The notes beneath the pieces are model-generated. The model saw only the letters and a program-made list of their open reading frames with translations. It made no database searches and was not told the DNA's origin. DNA of 19,214 nucleotides from Campylobacterota bacterium (GTDB taxonomy: Bacteria > Campylobacterota > Campylobacteria > Campylobacterales > JALSKU01): assembly GCA_013153915.1 (NCBI GenBank), contig JAADDL010000067.1, forward strand, positions 1 through 19,214, given 5' to 3'. Below, one piece after another: positions 1 to 6,757 of the stretch. The position numbers and the translations under genes are program-made. Within the stretch, counting starts at the first letter, position 1. Each line of letters opens with the position of its first letter.

Positions 1-125
1 ACCATAAAATCAAGTTTTTTTACGGCAACGTTGTAATAAGCTTGACAAATTTTTTATGCAAACTAGCTCCTTTTACCGAGCCTCTTTTGCTGCTTGAAGA
101 TAAAAAACCCATTTTTAAAGATTAG
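1..125 (+). CDS. 3' end of an unrecognised protein gene (partial)
   Basis: A frame open from base 3 to a TAG at 123-125 gives about 40 residues, ending in a hydrophobic and acidic tail (APFTEPLLLLEDKKPIFKD). It runs off the left edge, so no start or domain is visible. It is called coding because the frame is open from the edge, its composition is protein-like, and it lies on the same strand as the next gene pair. I do not recognise the family. It could equally be a chance open frame in AT-rich DNA. Confidence 0.4.
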   Translation, partial: HKIKFFYGNVVISLTNFLCKLAPFTEPLLLLEDKKPIFKD

Positions 126-355
126 TTTGATTAAAATAATAACGATATATTTTTTTAATAAAAAAAGTTAAGCTAAGAGTACAAATGGTATACTTATAAA
201 CCGTCTTGATAAACTAAAGTGTATTATTGAAATTTTTTAGCCGTTTAAGACAAGAAAAGGGAGGTCTGTCTAAAGTCGTTAGTTTTTTGATAGGTTAAAG
301 CGGTTAAAATAGTTACAAAACAAGGAAGCGTAAAAATGTGTCGAGAAGTTAAAAG
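126..355 (+). other. AT-rich intergenic leader before the ATPase gene
   Basis: This 230-bp stretch holds no convincing gene. It has T- and A-rich runs around 149-170 and candidate -10 boxes at 189-194 (TATACT) and 222-227 (TATTAT). An orphan Shine-Dalgarno-like AAGGGAGG at 257-264 has no start codon at a proper distance. A 7-codon frame lies at 336-359 with its own AAGGAAG. The open stretch at 218-298 has no credible start and is not called a gene. Confidence 0.5.
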
Positions 356-359
356 ATGA
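336..359 (+). CDS. possible 7-codon leader peptide coupled to the ATPase start
   Basis: ATG at 336-338 is preceded by AAGGAAG (322-328) with a 7-base spacer, a better ribosome site than that of the ATPase gene. It encodes MCREVKR and stops at TGA 357-359, which overlaps the ATPase ATG at 356-358 (ATGA). That geometry fits translational coupling by reinitiation. A frame this short arises easily by chance, so this is a possibility only. Confidence 0.25.
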   Translation: MCREVKR

Positions 360-1156
360 AAGATTATACAAACGCTAAAAAGCTTTTTGAAGATACTTTG
401 GATATACCTTCCTATTTTGACAATACAAGCGCTGAAACGGTTAAGAGAAACATAGAGACGGCTATCGAAGAAAAAAACGTTCCGTTGGTATTTTTGATCG
501 GCGATTCGGGGATAGGAAAAAGTTATATATTGAGATATATAAGCGAAAATCTCAAAAAAAAGCATCTAAGTATTTTTATAGAACGTCCGTCTTTCGATAA
601 AAAAGAGTTTTTAAAAATTTTATATGAAAAAAAAGGAGCCTATTTTAATCCTTCGGAAAGTTTTAACTTATTAAAAGAGCGTATCGTAAACTTGTATAAA
701 CATAGTGTGCATACCGTTTTTATAGACGAAGCTCAACATTTAAACGAAGAGCAAAAAGAGATTGTTAAAATTTTCAGCGATACCAAGGTTTTTCAATTTA
801 TTTTAGCCGTACGCAAAGATTCGCAAGAGAAGATACTTAAAAGCGAACGGTTCGAGTCAATCAAAAAATCGATAGTGCGTTTTGACGGTATATATGCCGA
901 AGAGGTATATAGATATATTCAAAATACCCTTAAAAACAACGGTTTTTCCGAAATCTCTTCAATATTTTCAAAAAAAGATTCAAAAATTATAACAAAATAT
1001 TGCGACGGAAATTTTAGGACGATTAAAAAATTTATCTATTCGCTTTTATCTTTGTTGGAATATGCGGATAGTAACGGATTGAAAAAATATAGTAAAATCA
1101 ACGGTTGCCTATTAAAAATGAGTGCGTTGGATATCGGGGTTATAGATGACAAGTAG
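356..1156 (+). CDS. ExeA/GspA/MshM-like AAA+ ATPase
   Basis: A 266-residue P-loop ATPase. Visible are a Walker A GDSGIGKS (49-56), a Walker B with the DEAQ signature in VFIDEAQHL (121-129), a strand FQFILAVRKDS (146-156) in the sensor-1 position, and a GNFRTIKKF segment (218-226) like the ring-facing sensor-2 helix of ExeA/TniB-type proteins. There is no membrane segment and no C-terminal peptidoglycan-binding domain, so it is shorter than GspA/ExeA and closer in size to MshM. ATG 356 is the first possible start, because an in-frame TAA lies at 350-352. GAGAAG precedes it by about 7 bases. Its last 11 bases overlap the next gene. Family members energise secretin or type-IV-pilus/transformation machinery; in Campylobacter the CtsP ATPase of natural transformation is a comparable case. 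The family call is fairly firm, the exact role is inferred. Confidence 0.72.
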   Translation: MKDYTNAKKLFEDTLDIPSYFDNTSAETVKRNIETAIEEKNVPLVFLIGDSGIGKSYILRYISENLKKKHLSIFIERPSFDKKEFLKILYEKKGAYFNPSESFNLLKERIVNLYKHSVHTVFIDEAQHLNEEQKEIVKIFSDTKVFQFILAVRKDSQEKILKSERFESIKKSIVRFDGIYAEEVYRYIQNTLKNNGFSEISSIFSKKDSKIITKYCDGNFRTIKKFIYSLLSLLEYADSNGLKKYSKINGCLLKMSALDIGVIDDK

Positions 1157-1577
1157 TACTTTTGAAGAGCTTGAAAAAAGATGTAAAAAATTAAATCAAA
1201 AAATGTATCTAAAGGTTTTTATCTCTGTAGGTACGGCCGTGATTTTGATTTTTGCGAGCTTATTATATTTAAAAAAAGACGATAAGACAAGTATCGGTTT
1301 TAAACAAGTTTCAAAAAAAAGTGTGCCCGTTTTCAATAAAAAAGAAAAACCGATTATAAAGAAAAAATTTACGAAAATTGACGATAGCGATAAAACCGAC
1401 AATAAAACAAAAGAGAAAGTTGTCGTAAAACATGAGAAAAAATCCGAAATAAAAAAAGAAATCGCAAAAAAAGACTATATAATGACCCCCGTTCTCGTAA
1501 GACCTACGGTTATATTGGATAAAAAAAGCTTTAAATTTCAAGATAGAGACAAAAAGCTTTCCAAAAAGTCTAAATAA
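1146..1577 (+). CDS. single-TM, lysine-rich protein; probable partner of the upstream ATPase
   Basis: 143 residues: a short cytoplasmic start (1-22, coiled-coil-like, EELEKRCKKLNQK), one membrane helix (about 24-42) and a lysine-rich tail (43-143). The tail ends in a hydrophobic patch near 113-124 (MTPVLVRPTVIL). The start overlaps the end of the ATPase gene by 11 bases, and GGGG sits 6 bases before the ATG, so the two are almost certainly co-translated. ATPase plus bitopic partner with a charged linker is the layout of ExeA/ExeB (GspA/GspB) and resembles CtsP/CtsX of Campylobacter. No GspB C-terminal domain can be recognised, so it may be a minimal or shortened form. An A8 run at 1313-1320 could be slip-prone. 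It ends 6 bp from the convergent thyX stop, with no terminator seen. Confidence 0.62.
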   Translation: MTSSTFEELEKRCKKLNQKMYLKVFISVGTAVILIFASLLYLKKDDKTSIGFKQVSKKSVPVFNKKEKPIIKKKFTKIDDSDKTDNKTKEKVVVKHEKKSEIKKEIAKKDYIMTPVLVRPTVILDKKSFKFQDRDKKLSKKSK

Positions 1578-1583
1578 AACTCT

Positions 1584-2204
1584 TTAGTCACTCAAGTCGA
1601 TACAATGTTCAAAAAGATATTTGTGGTCTTGGGGGAGAGAGTCGTAGATTTTCATAGCTAACTTTCTTATCTCCCATAAGGCCGATTTTGAACTTCTTAG
1701 ACGTAAGAAATTTTGCAAACTTCTAGCGTTGATACTCCATGTTAGCTCGGTTTTATAACTTTCAGGTAGACAATATTTGGCTTTATCGTTGGATATGCCC
1801 TCCACTAAGACCTTTCGGAGATTTTCAAGAGCCTTTATGCTCATTTCGTCTACCAAGGCTACATTGGTAAAAACGAGATATTTTTTAGCTCTATCTATAT
1901 CTTGCAAAGTAAATTCGGGCTCCTCTTTTAACTCTTTTAATGTGTATCTAGTGCTTTTTACGCTTAAACTTGCCATCCTGTGTCTGGCAAACTCTTGAAG
2001 CAGAGCCCTGCTGACGCCTTCGATATAAAAACTATAGTTTAAATGTTCTAAAGTTGAGGCGTGTTTGTATTTGTTGCCTACTCTATCTATCAACTCTTTA
2101 TCTTTTTCACCGCCGTTGTCGCTTTTATCAAAACTTTGCCAACAAGTTCTTATGGCGTTTGCACATACTAATAAAGGGGTGTAGTGTAGTAGTTTTACTT
2201 TCAT
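1584..2204 (-). CDS. thyX: FAD-dependent thymidylate synthase ThyX
   Basis: Makes dTMP from dUMP using methylene-tetrahydrofolate, with NADPH and FAD as reductant system, in place of ThyA. The 206-residue product carries the ThyX signature RHR-x7-S (R74 H75 R76 ... S84, then TRY), an upstream HASTLEH (48-54), and the C-terminal block TWSINARSLQNFLRLRSS...WEIR that contains the substrate-binding and catalytic region. Length fits the family. The ATG at 2204 has AAAGGC just upstream. It reads away from the hook gene and has its own extended -10 promoter, so it is probably a single-gene unit. ThyX is usual in Campylobacterota. Confidence 0.97.
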   Translation of the reverse strand: MKVKLLHYTPLLVCANAIRTCWQSFDKSDNGGEKDKELIDRVGNKYKHASTLEHLNYSFYIEGVSRALLQEFARHRMASLSVKSTRYTLKELKEEPEFTLQDIDRAKKYLVFTNVALVDEMSIKALENLRKVLVEGISNDKAKYCLPESYKTELTWSINARSLQNFLRLRSSKSALWEIRKLAMKIYDSLPQDHKYLFEHCIDLSD

Positions 2205-2229
2205 GATATTGCCTTTATTTTTTTAGGTA

Positions 2230-2235
2230 ATTATA
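2230..2235 (-). promoter_or_regulatory. thyX promoter, extended -10 (TGCTATAAT)
   Basis: On the minus strand TATAAT is preceded by TGC, a textbook extended -10, about 25 bases before the thyX ATG. This puts transcription start near 2223. No clear -35 is present, as is usual for sigma-70 promoters in this phylum. Confidence 0.65.
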
Positions 2236-2275
2236 GCATAAATAGGCAACGGATGTTAGAGGTGTTTAGAATGGT

Positions 2276-2293
2276 GGCGGGTATAAACCCGCC
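2276..2293. terminator. GC-rich hairpin just after flgE
   Basis: Perfect 7-bp stem GGCGGGT/ACCCGCC with a 4-base loop, starting 5 bases after the flgE stop. On the minus strand, the direction of flgE, it is not followed by a T run. On the plus strand it is followed by TTTGTTTATTGTTTT, which is the canonical terminator form. It may act as a 3' end or stability hairpin for the flgE mRNA and as a terminator for antisense transcripts. Confidence 0.55.
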
Positions 2294-2298
2294 TTTGT

Positions 2299-4515
2299 TT
2301 ATTGTTTTAGCTGCAAAAGAGTGTTTAGCATCTGATCCGAAGTAGTGATAGTTTTAGAATTTGCCTGAAAACCTCTTTGGATGATGATTAGCTGAGTTAA
2401 ACTTCTGCTTAGATCGACATTACTCATCTCAAGTGCGCTTGCTTGGATAAATCCTCTTTTACCCGTTGCGGCTTGTCCTATGATGGGGTCTCCCGAGTTT
2501 GATGTTTGGATGTATACTCCTCCCCCGTCGCTTTCAAGTCCGACATTGTTAGTAAAGCTTGCCATTGATACTTGAGCGAGTCCGAAACTTCTGCCGTTCG
2601 TAAAGCTACCTATCAAAGTTCCCGTTTCATCTACTCTGATACCGTTTAAGTCACCGCCCGGATATCCGTCTTGGGAGATTCCCGAAGTATTTGAAGTAGC
2701 GTCAAAACTTGTCATGCCGTCAAATTGTCCGGCCGTTCCGAATTGAAGGTTGATGTTTTGATTCGGCGATGAGCCGTTGTTTGCGGTATACGTTAGATTG
2801 GTAGGAGTATACGAACTAAGTGAACCGTCGGAATTAAAACTTATTTGTCCCGTTACGATATTTTTAGGGTCTACTCCCCCGTTGATATCTCCCGGTTCCG
2901 GAACGGATATGACAACACTCCATTGAGTTCCGCCTTCGGCCGTATATCCGATCTTTCTAAACTCAAATCTTACCGTATGTTTTGTTCCTAAAGAATCGAA
3001 TATATCGATACTTGAAGCATGTGTTGCGGCATTGATGGTTTGTGAAATTCTTGAGTTGTTTCCTATGGGAAGATTTCCTTGTAAAGCACTCATAGTGTTT
3101 GTAAATTTATCGTTTGCGCTTACGCCGTTTACCGGATCGGTTAAAGAGGTTATAGTTAGATTCATACCCCAATCGTCACTACCGTTTCCGGGATTTGTAA
3201 TCTCGTATTTTCCTCCGTCATTGACTTTGACTATTACTCCATCGTTCGTGTTTGATTCGCTTGCTTCTCCGGCATCGTCGCTGCTATCAAAATTGACGTT
3301 GTTTCTTGCGTCGTTTTGCATAGCTTCACGCAAGTCTTCGGTGGTAGTGAAAGTTCTAATGGCCGCAGCGGTATCTACCGCAGGTGTTCCTTGTATAGGA
3401 GCGGCTCCGCCTTTTACGTATTGATATCTATATGCCGTATATACTTCTTTACTTTGTAGCCCCGTATTTGCGTCACTATTGATATCAAGATCTATATTTT
3501 TTGTATTTTCCGTAGTGCCGCTATTGTTATTTGTAAAGGTTATCTCCGAACCGTTGACCGTGGCTATAACTCCCGTTACGGACGTTTTTTGATTTATCAG
3601 CGCGGCTATTTTTTGAGCGCTTTCATCGCTATTCGCTCCCGTTACATCTCCGCTGATGTGGGTTCCGTTCAAGGTCAAATCGATATTTCCGCTACCTTGA
3701 TTTACTGTTTGTTTGTATGTGGCGTTTGTATAGCTTATCCAGATTCCTTGATTTTCTTGTATATTAAAAGCTTCCCCCACCGAATTAAACAATACTCCAA
3801 AATCTTCGCTTCTTTCATACAATTTTTTATCCGTATTAAATATATCGCTACCCCAGTCGTTTTCGTTATGCACCTCGTTTCCTCCATCGTTGATGCCGTT
3901 ACCGTTGAGGTCAACGGCGTTATGGAGATAATCAAGAGAATATATAGGGGATTTGTTGACTATCGTATTACCCGAATTTAGATTTGCTTTTAAATTGATA
4001 TACGATGAAGCGTTGGCCGGCGTGGTAAGTCCCGGCGGTATGGTAATGTTACCTATAGGCGCCGTTGAGTCTATCTCTCCCGTTTCAGGGTCTCTCATCC
4101 AGCCTTGCACGACATATCCGTTGCTGTCTACAAAGTTGCCGTCCGCGTCAAATACAAAATCTCCATTTCTTGAAAATTTGTAAGTTTTACCGCCGTCGGG
4201 ACTTACTACGAAAAAGCCGTCTCCCTGTATAGCGAGATCGGTATTTTTATCGGTAGTTTGGATGGAGCCTTGTTTAAATATAGTAGTTATTGAGCTTACC
4301 TGAGTTCCCAGCCCCACTTGCATAGGATTTTTACCTCCAAGCTCGCCCTGAGGTGCCGTCGCTATTTTTGAAGTTTGGCTTAGCAGGTCGGAAAAATTTA
4401 CTCTACTGTATTTAAAACCTGCCGTATTTACGTTTGCTATATTGTCTCCCTCTACGTCCATAGCTATTTGATGTGCGTTTAAGCCGCTAACTCCGGCCCA
4501 TAGTGATCTCATCAT
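2299..4515 (-). CDS. flgE: flagellar hook protein FlgE (long form)
   Basis: The 738-residue axial protein that polymerises into the flagellar hook outside the cell after export by the flagellar type III system. The N-terminal rod/hook helix starts MMRSLWAGVSGLNAHQ and continues through the family signature with NIANVNTAGFK (about 27-37). A FlgE core segment follows with GDGFFVVSPDGG and FSRNGDFVFDADG. The C-terminal D0 helix has LTQLIIIQRGFQANSKTI and DQMLNTLLQLKQ. It is much longer than enterobacterial FlgE (about 400 aa), as in other Campylobacterota. The extra middle part (about 190-560), rich in Asn, Gly, Thr and Ser, would form surface domains. Two ATGs occur in tandem (4515 and 4512), and AGGA sits 7 bases before the first. 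A sigma-54 promoter lies in the 59-bp gap upstream, so it can be transcribed apart from flgE'. Confidence 0.95.
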   Translation of the reverse strand: MMRSLWAGVSGLNAHQIAMDVEGDNIANVNTAGFKYSRVNFSDLLSQTSKIATAPQGELGGKNPMQVGLGTQVSSITTIFKQGSIQTTDKNTDLAIQGDGFFVVSPDGGKTYKFSRNGDFVFDADGNFVDSNGYVVQGWMRDPETGEIDSTAPIGNITIPPGLTTPANASSYINLKANLNSGNTIVNKSPIYSLDYLHNAVDLNGNGINDGGNEVHNENDWGSDIFNTDKKLYERSEDFGVLFNSVGEAFNIQENQGIWISYTNATYKQTVNQGSGNIDLTLNGTHISGDVTGANSDESAQKIAALINQKTSVTGVIATVNGSEITFTNNNSGTTENTKNIDLDINSDANTGLQSKEVYTAYRYQYVKGGAAPIQGTPAVDTAAAIRTFTTTEDLREAMQNDARNNVNFDSSDDAGEASESNTNDGVIVKVNDGGKYEITNPGNGSDDWGMNLTITSLTDPVNGVSANDKFTNTMSALQGNLPIGNNSRISQTINAATHASSIDIFDSLGTKHTVRFEFRKIGYTAEGGTQWSVVISVPEPGDINGGVDPKNIVTGQISFNSDGSLSSYTPTNLTYTANNGSSPNQNINLQFGTAGQFDGMTSFDATSNTSGISQDGYPGGDLNGIRVDETGTLIGSFTNGRSFGLAQVSMASFTNNVGLESDGGGVYIQTSNSGDPIIGQAATGKRGFIQASALEMSNVDLSRSLTQLIIIQRGFQANSKTITTSDQMLNTLLQLKQ

Positions 4516-4552
4516 TTTAGATCCTTTTTTAGTTTTTTAGTGTTGAAATATC

Positions 4553-4569
4553 AAGCAAATTTTGTTCCG
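4553..4569 (-). promoter_or_regulatory. sigma-54 promoter of flgE
   Basis: On the minus strand GGAA (4568-4565), six bases, then TTGCTT (4558-4553), matching the GGAA-N6-TTGCTT form of RpoN promoters in Campylobacter and Helicobacter flagellar genes. The base before GG is C rather than T. Predicted start is near 4543, giving a leader of about 28 bases. It lies entirely between the flgE' stop and the flgE start. Confidence 0.8.
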
Positions 4570-4574
4570 TTTTT

Positions 4575-6041
4575 TTATGTTTTCATGTTTATGGCTTTTT
4601 GTATCATCTGATCGCTTGTCGTTATGCTTTTTGCGTTTGCGTCATAAGCTTTTTGTAGTACTATTAACTCCGTTAAAGCATTCGATAAAGATACGTTGCC
4701 TTCTTCGAGTTTGCCTGAAGCTATTTTTGAATTATTAAAAAAATTGCCTTCATCGTCTTCGTAAAATATAGGTTTGCCGCTATTTGCGCTCTCTTGAAAT
4801 AGTGAACCTCCCACACTATAAAGTCCTTCGTCGTTTTGAAAATGATAAACTCCTATTTTAGCTATCGGTACGGATTCTCCGTTGGTAAATTCGGCAACGA
4901 CTTCGCCATTTTCGTTAACGCCGTAATTCGTTAAAAAGCCTTCCACTTTACCGTTTGAGCGTACGCTTTCGGTAAAATTATTATCTTTTAATGACGTTAG
5001 ACCGTTGTATCCGCTGTTTTGCACGGAGCTATCAAGAGGAGTTCCTAAATTGAGATTTAAAGCGACTCCGGAATTGGATAAAGTCGGTATAGTATTGCTA
5101 ACAAGCGCTCCGTTATAATCAAAAGACAATACTCCGGTTTGAGAATCTACGATTTGATATACTATCTTTCTATTTTCGTCGATTTTATATTTCGTAGTGT
5201 CATAATCCGTATCGGGATCGTACTTTATGCCGCTATCTTCTAATATTTGTATCGTTGCGTCCCATACGCTCCCGCTTTGTTGTTGAGGAATTCTTTTCGT
5301 AAACGTCATATCCAAAATATCTCTTTTGCCCTCAGGGGATATCAAGTATGTCGTAAAGTGTTCTACGTTTGGAATCTCAATCTCTTCTCCGGTGCTAGGG
5401 TCTATTTTTGTTAGAATCGTAGGGTCTAAATTTGCTTTATAATCTATCTTTGTAGTGGGTACCGGAGGATAATATAAAATATCGGGTAGATTGATTTTGC
5501 TTTGAGAATCTACAGAGGCTAGATCTATCTCGTTAGTCGGTAAAATTTGATAAGTGGCTTCGTTGCTCATTGCACCGTCTTGATAGATTTGACCGAATTT
5601 GTCAAGCTTATCTTGAGATAGCGTTATAGGAGCTATGTTATTTGCCGGTGTTCCAAGAAGATAATATCCTTTAGCATTCACCAGATCCCCGTTATCGTCC
5701 AAAGTAAAAGAGCCGTCTCTCGTAAAAAAAGTTTCATCTCCTTTTTGGACGCCAAACCAACCTTCTCCTTCTATCGCCATATCAAAGTTGTTATCTGTCG
5801 ATAGCAAAGAACCTTGAGATAGATCTACGGTCGTAGATACGACGGAGCTTCCGAGTCCGATATCGCTAAATACGCTATCGCTATATCCTCCGTTTAAGAC
5901 GGTTGAAAAAATAGTGGAAAAATCGGGCTCGACACTTTTGTAAGCCGTAGTTTCCAGATTGGATATATTTTCGGATACCAAATCAATACCCGTTTGATGG
6001 GTTTTTATACCTATAACTCCATTGTAAAAAGATGTATTCAT
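4575..6041 (-). CDS. flgE: FlgE-like hook/axial protein (short paralogue next to flgD)
   Basis: 488 residues with the flagellar hook/rod layout. The N-terminal helix (MNTSFYNGVIGIKTHQTGIDLVSENISNLETTAYKS) departs from the usual NIANxNTxGFK by reading ISNLETTAYK. The core has EGEGWFGVQKGDETFFTRDGSF. The C-terminal D0 helix has LTELIVLQKAYDANAKSITTSDQM. It begins 9 bases after the flgD stop and has AAGGAAA before the ATG, so it belongs to the fliK-flgD transcript. The position matches the FlgE homologue beside flgD in Helicobacter (HP0908) and Campylobacter. These are related to, but distinct from, the main hook subunit. Its precise role (hook segment, junction, or hook-like cap support) is not settled by sequence. 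Confidence 0.88.
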   Translation of the reverse strand: MNTSFYNGVIGIKTHQTGIDLVSENISNLETTAYKSVEPDFSTIFSTVLNGGYSDSVFSDIGLGSSVVSTTVDLSQGSLLSTDNNFDMAIEGEGWFGVQKGDETFFTRDGSFTLDDNGDLVNAKGYYLLGTPANNIAPITLSQDKLDKFGQIYQDGAMSNEATYQILPTNEIDLASVDSQSKINLPDILYYPPVPTTKIDYKANLDPTILTKIDPSTGEEIEIPNVEHFTTYLISPEGKRDILDMTFTKRIPQQQSGSVWDATIQILEDSGIKYDPDTDYDTTKYKIDENRKIVYQIVDSQTGVLSFDYNGALVSNTIPTLSNSGVALNLNLGTPLDSSVQNSGYNGLTSLKDNNFTESVRSNGKVEGFLTNYGVNENGEVVAEFTNGESVPIAKIGVYHFQNDEGLYSVGGSLFQESANSGKPIFYEDDEGNFFNNSKIASGKLEEGNVSLSNALTELIVLQKAYDANAKSITTSDQMIQKAINMKT

Positions 6042-6050
6042 GATATTTCC

Positions 6051-6746
6051 TTATTGATATATCTCTTTTACATTGGATAGCGGATAGTAGTTGCTACCCA
6101 TTTTCAATAACGTATCTCCTTCGTCAAATCTGACCGATTCTATTGGATAAACTCCGTAAGCCGTTGAGTAGCTTCCTGTTTTTCCGTCACTATAATTTGC
6201 CGTTACGCTATAACTTCCGGCGGGTACTCTGTTGCCCTCATCGTCCGTGCCGTCCCACTGAAAGGATAAAACTCCTCCCGATTGAGGACTAAGCTCAAAT
6301 GTCTTAACGACGTTTCCGTTTGTATCGGCTATCTCTAATGTGCCGCTTTGTATATCGTGATTAAAATAGACTTCAAAGGTAGGGTTATTGTCATCGCTCA
6401 ATGTTATACTATCGGTTCCCAAACTGCCCATTTTGCCGATAGCCGAAACTGCGTTGAAGTTTGAACTTGCACTTAACTGCTTTGTCAACTCTTCAAGCGC
6501 TTTGTTGGTGTTGTCGGTCGCTTCGAGCGTAGCGAGTTCCGATGTTTGAGTTAGTATCTTATCGGTATCCATAGGGTCGGTCGGGTCTTGGTATTGAAGT
6601 TCGGTCAACAAAAGCTCCATAAAATCGTCTTTGCCGAGTATAGAGTCGGGATTCGTAACCGTTGGCGAGTCGGAAGTCAAGTTTGTAGCGGTAGTGAGAT
6701 TTGCCGTGCTTGTTAAATCTGTTGTACTTGAGTAATCTATAGCCAT
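6051..6746 (-). CDS. flgD: flagellar hook capping/assembly protein FlgD
   Basis: FlgD forms the scaffold cap at the tip of the growing hook, and FlgE subunits insert beneath it. The 231-residue protein has the diagnostic N-terminal motif DDFMELLLTELQYQDPTDPM (40-59) followed by the S/T-E-L-A-T-L-E stretch (69-75). It then has a FlgD Ig-like/tudor-type region (about 125-210) with FQWDGTDDEGNRVPAGSYSV. The first about 35 residues are low-complexity Thr/Ser/Asn, typical of an export signal region. AAGGAT precedes the ATG. It lies 11 bp after fliK and 9 bp before flgE', so one operon. Confidence 0.95.
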   Translation of the reverse strand: MAIDYSSTTDLTSTANLTTATNLTSDSPTVTNPDSILGKDDFMELLLTELQYQDPTDPMDTDKILTQTSELATLEATDNTNKALEELTKQLSASSNFNAVSAIGKMGSLGTDSITLSDDNNPTFEVYFNHDIQSGTLEIADTNGNVVKTFELSPQSGGVLSFQWDGTDDEGNRVPAGSYSVTANYSDGKTGSYSTAYGVYPIESVRFDEGDTLLKMGSNYYPLSNVKEIYQ

Positions 6747-6757
6747 AATTTTATCCT

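Noticed and set aside
245..565. 106-codon minus-strand frame over the leader and ATPase start
   Set aside because: It runs antisense to the Walker A region of a well supported ATPase, and its Phe/Tyr/Ser-rich composition is what antisense of A-rich coding DNA gives.
627..634. A8 run in the ATPase gene as a phase-variation tract
   Set aside because: A runs of 7-8 are common in this AT-rich DNA and there is no long G or C tract, the usual phase-variable repeat in this phylum.
3032..4183. Open frames on the plus strand opposite flgE (130, 130 and 76 codons)
   Set aside because: They are antisense shadows of a strongly supported FlgE frame, with no ribosome sites or recognisable domains.
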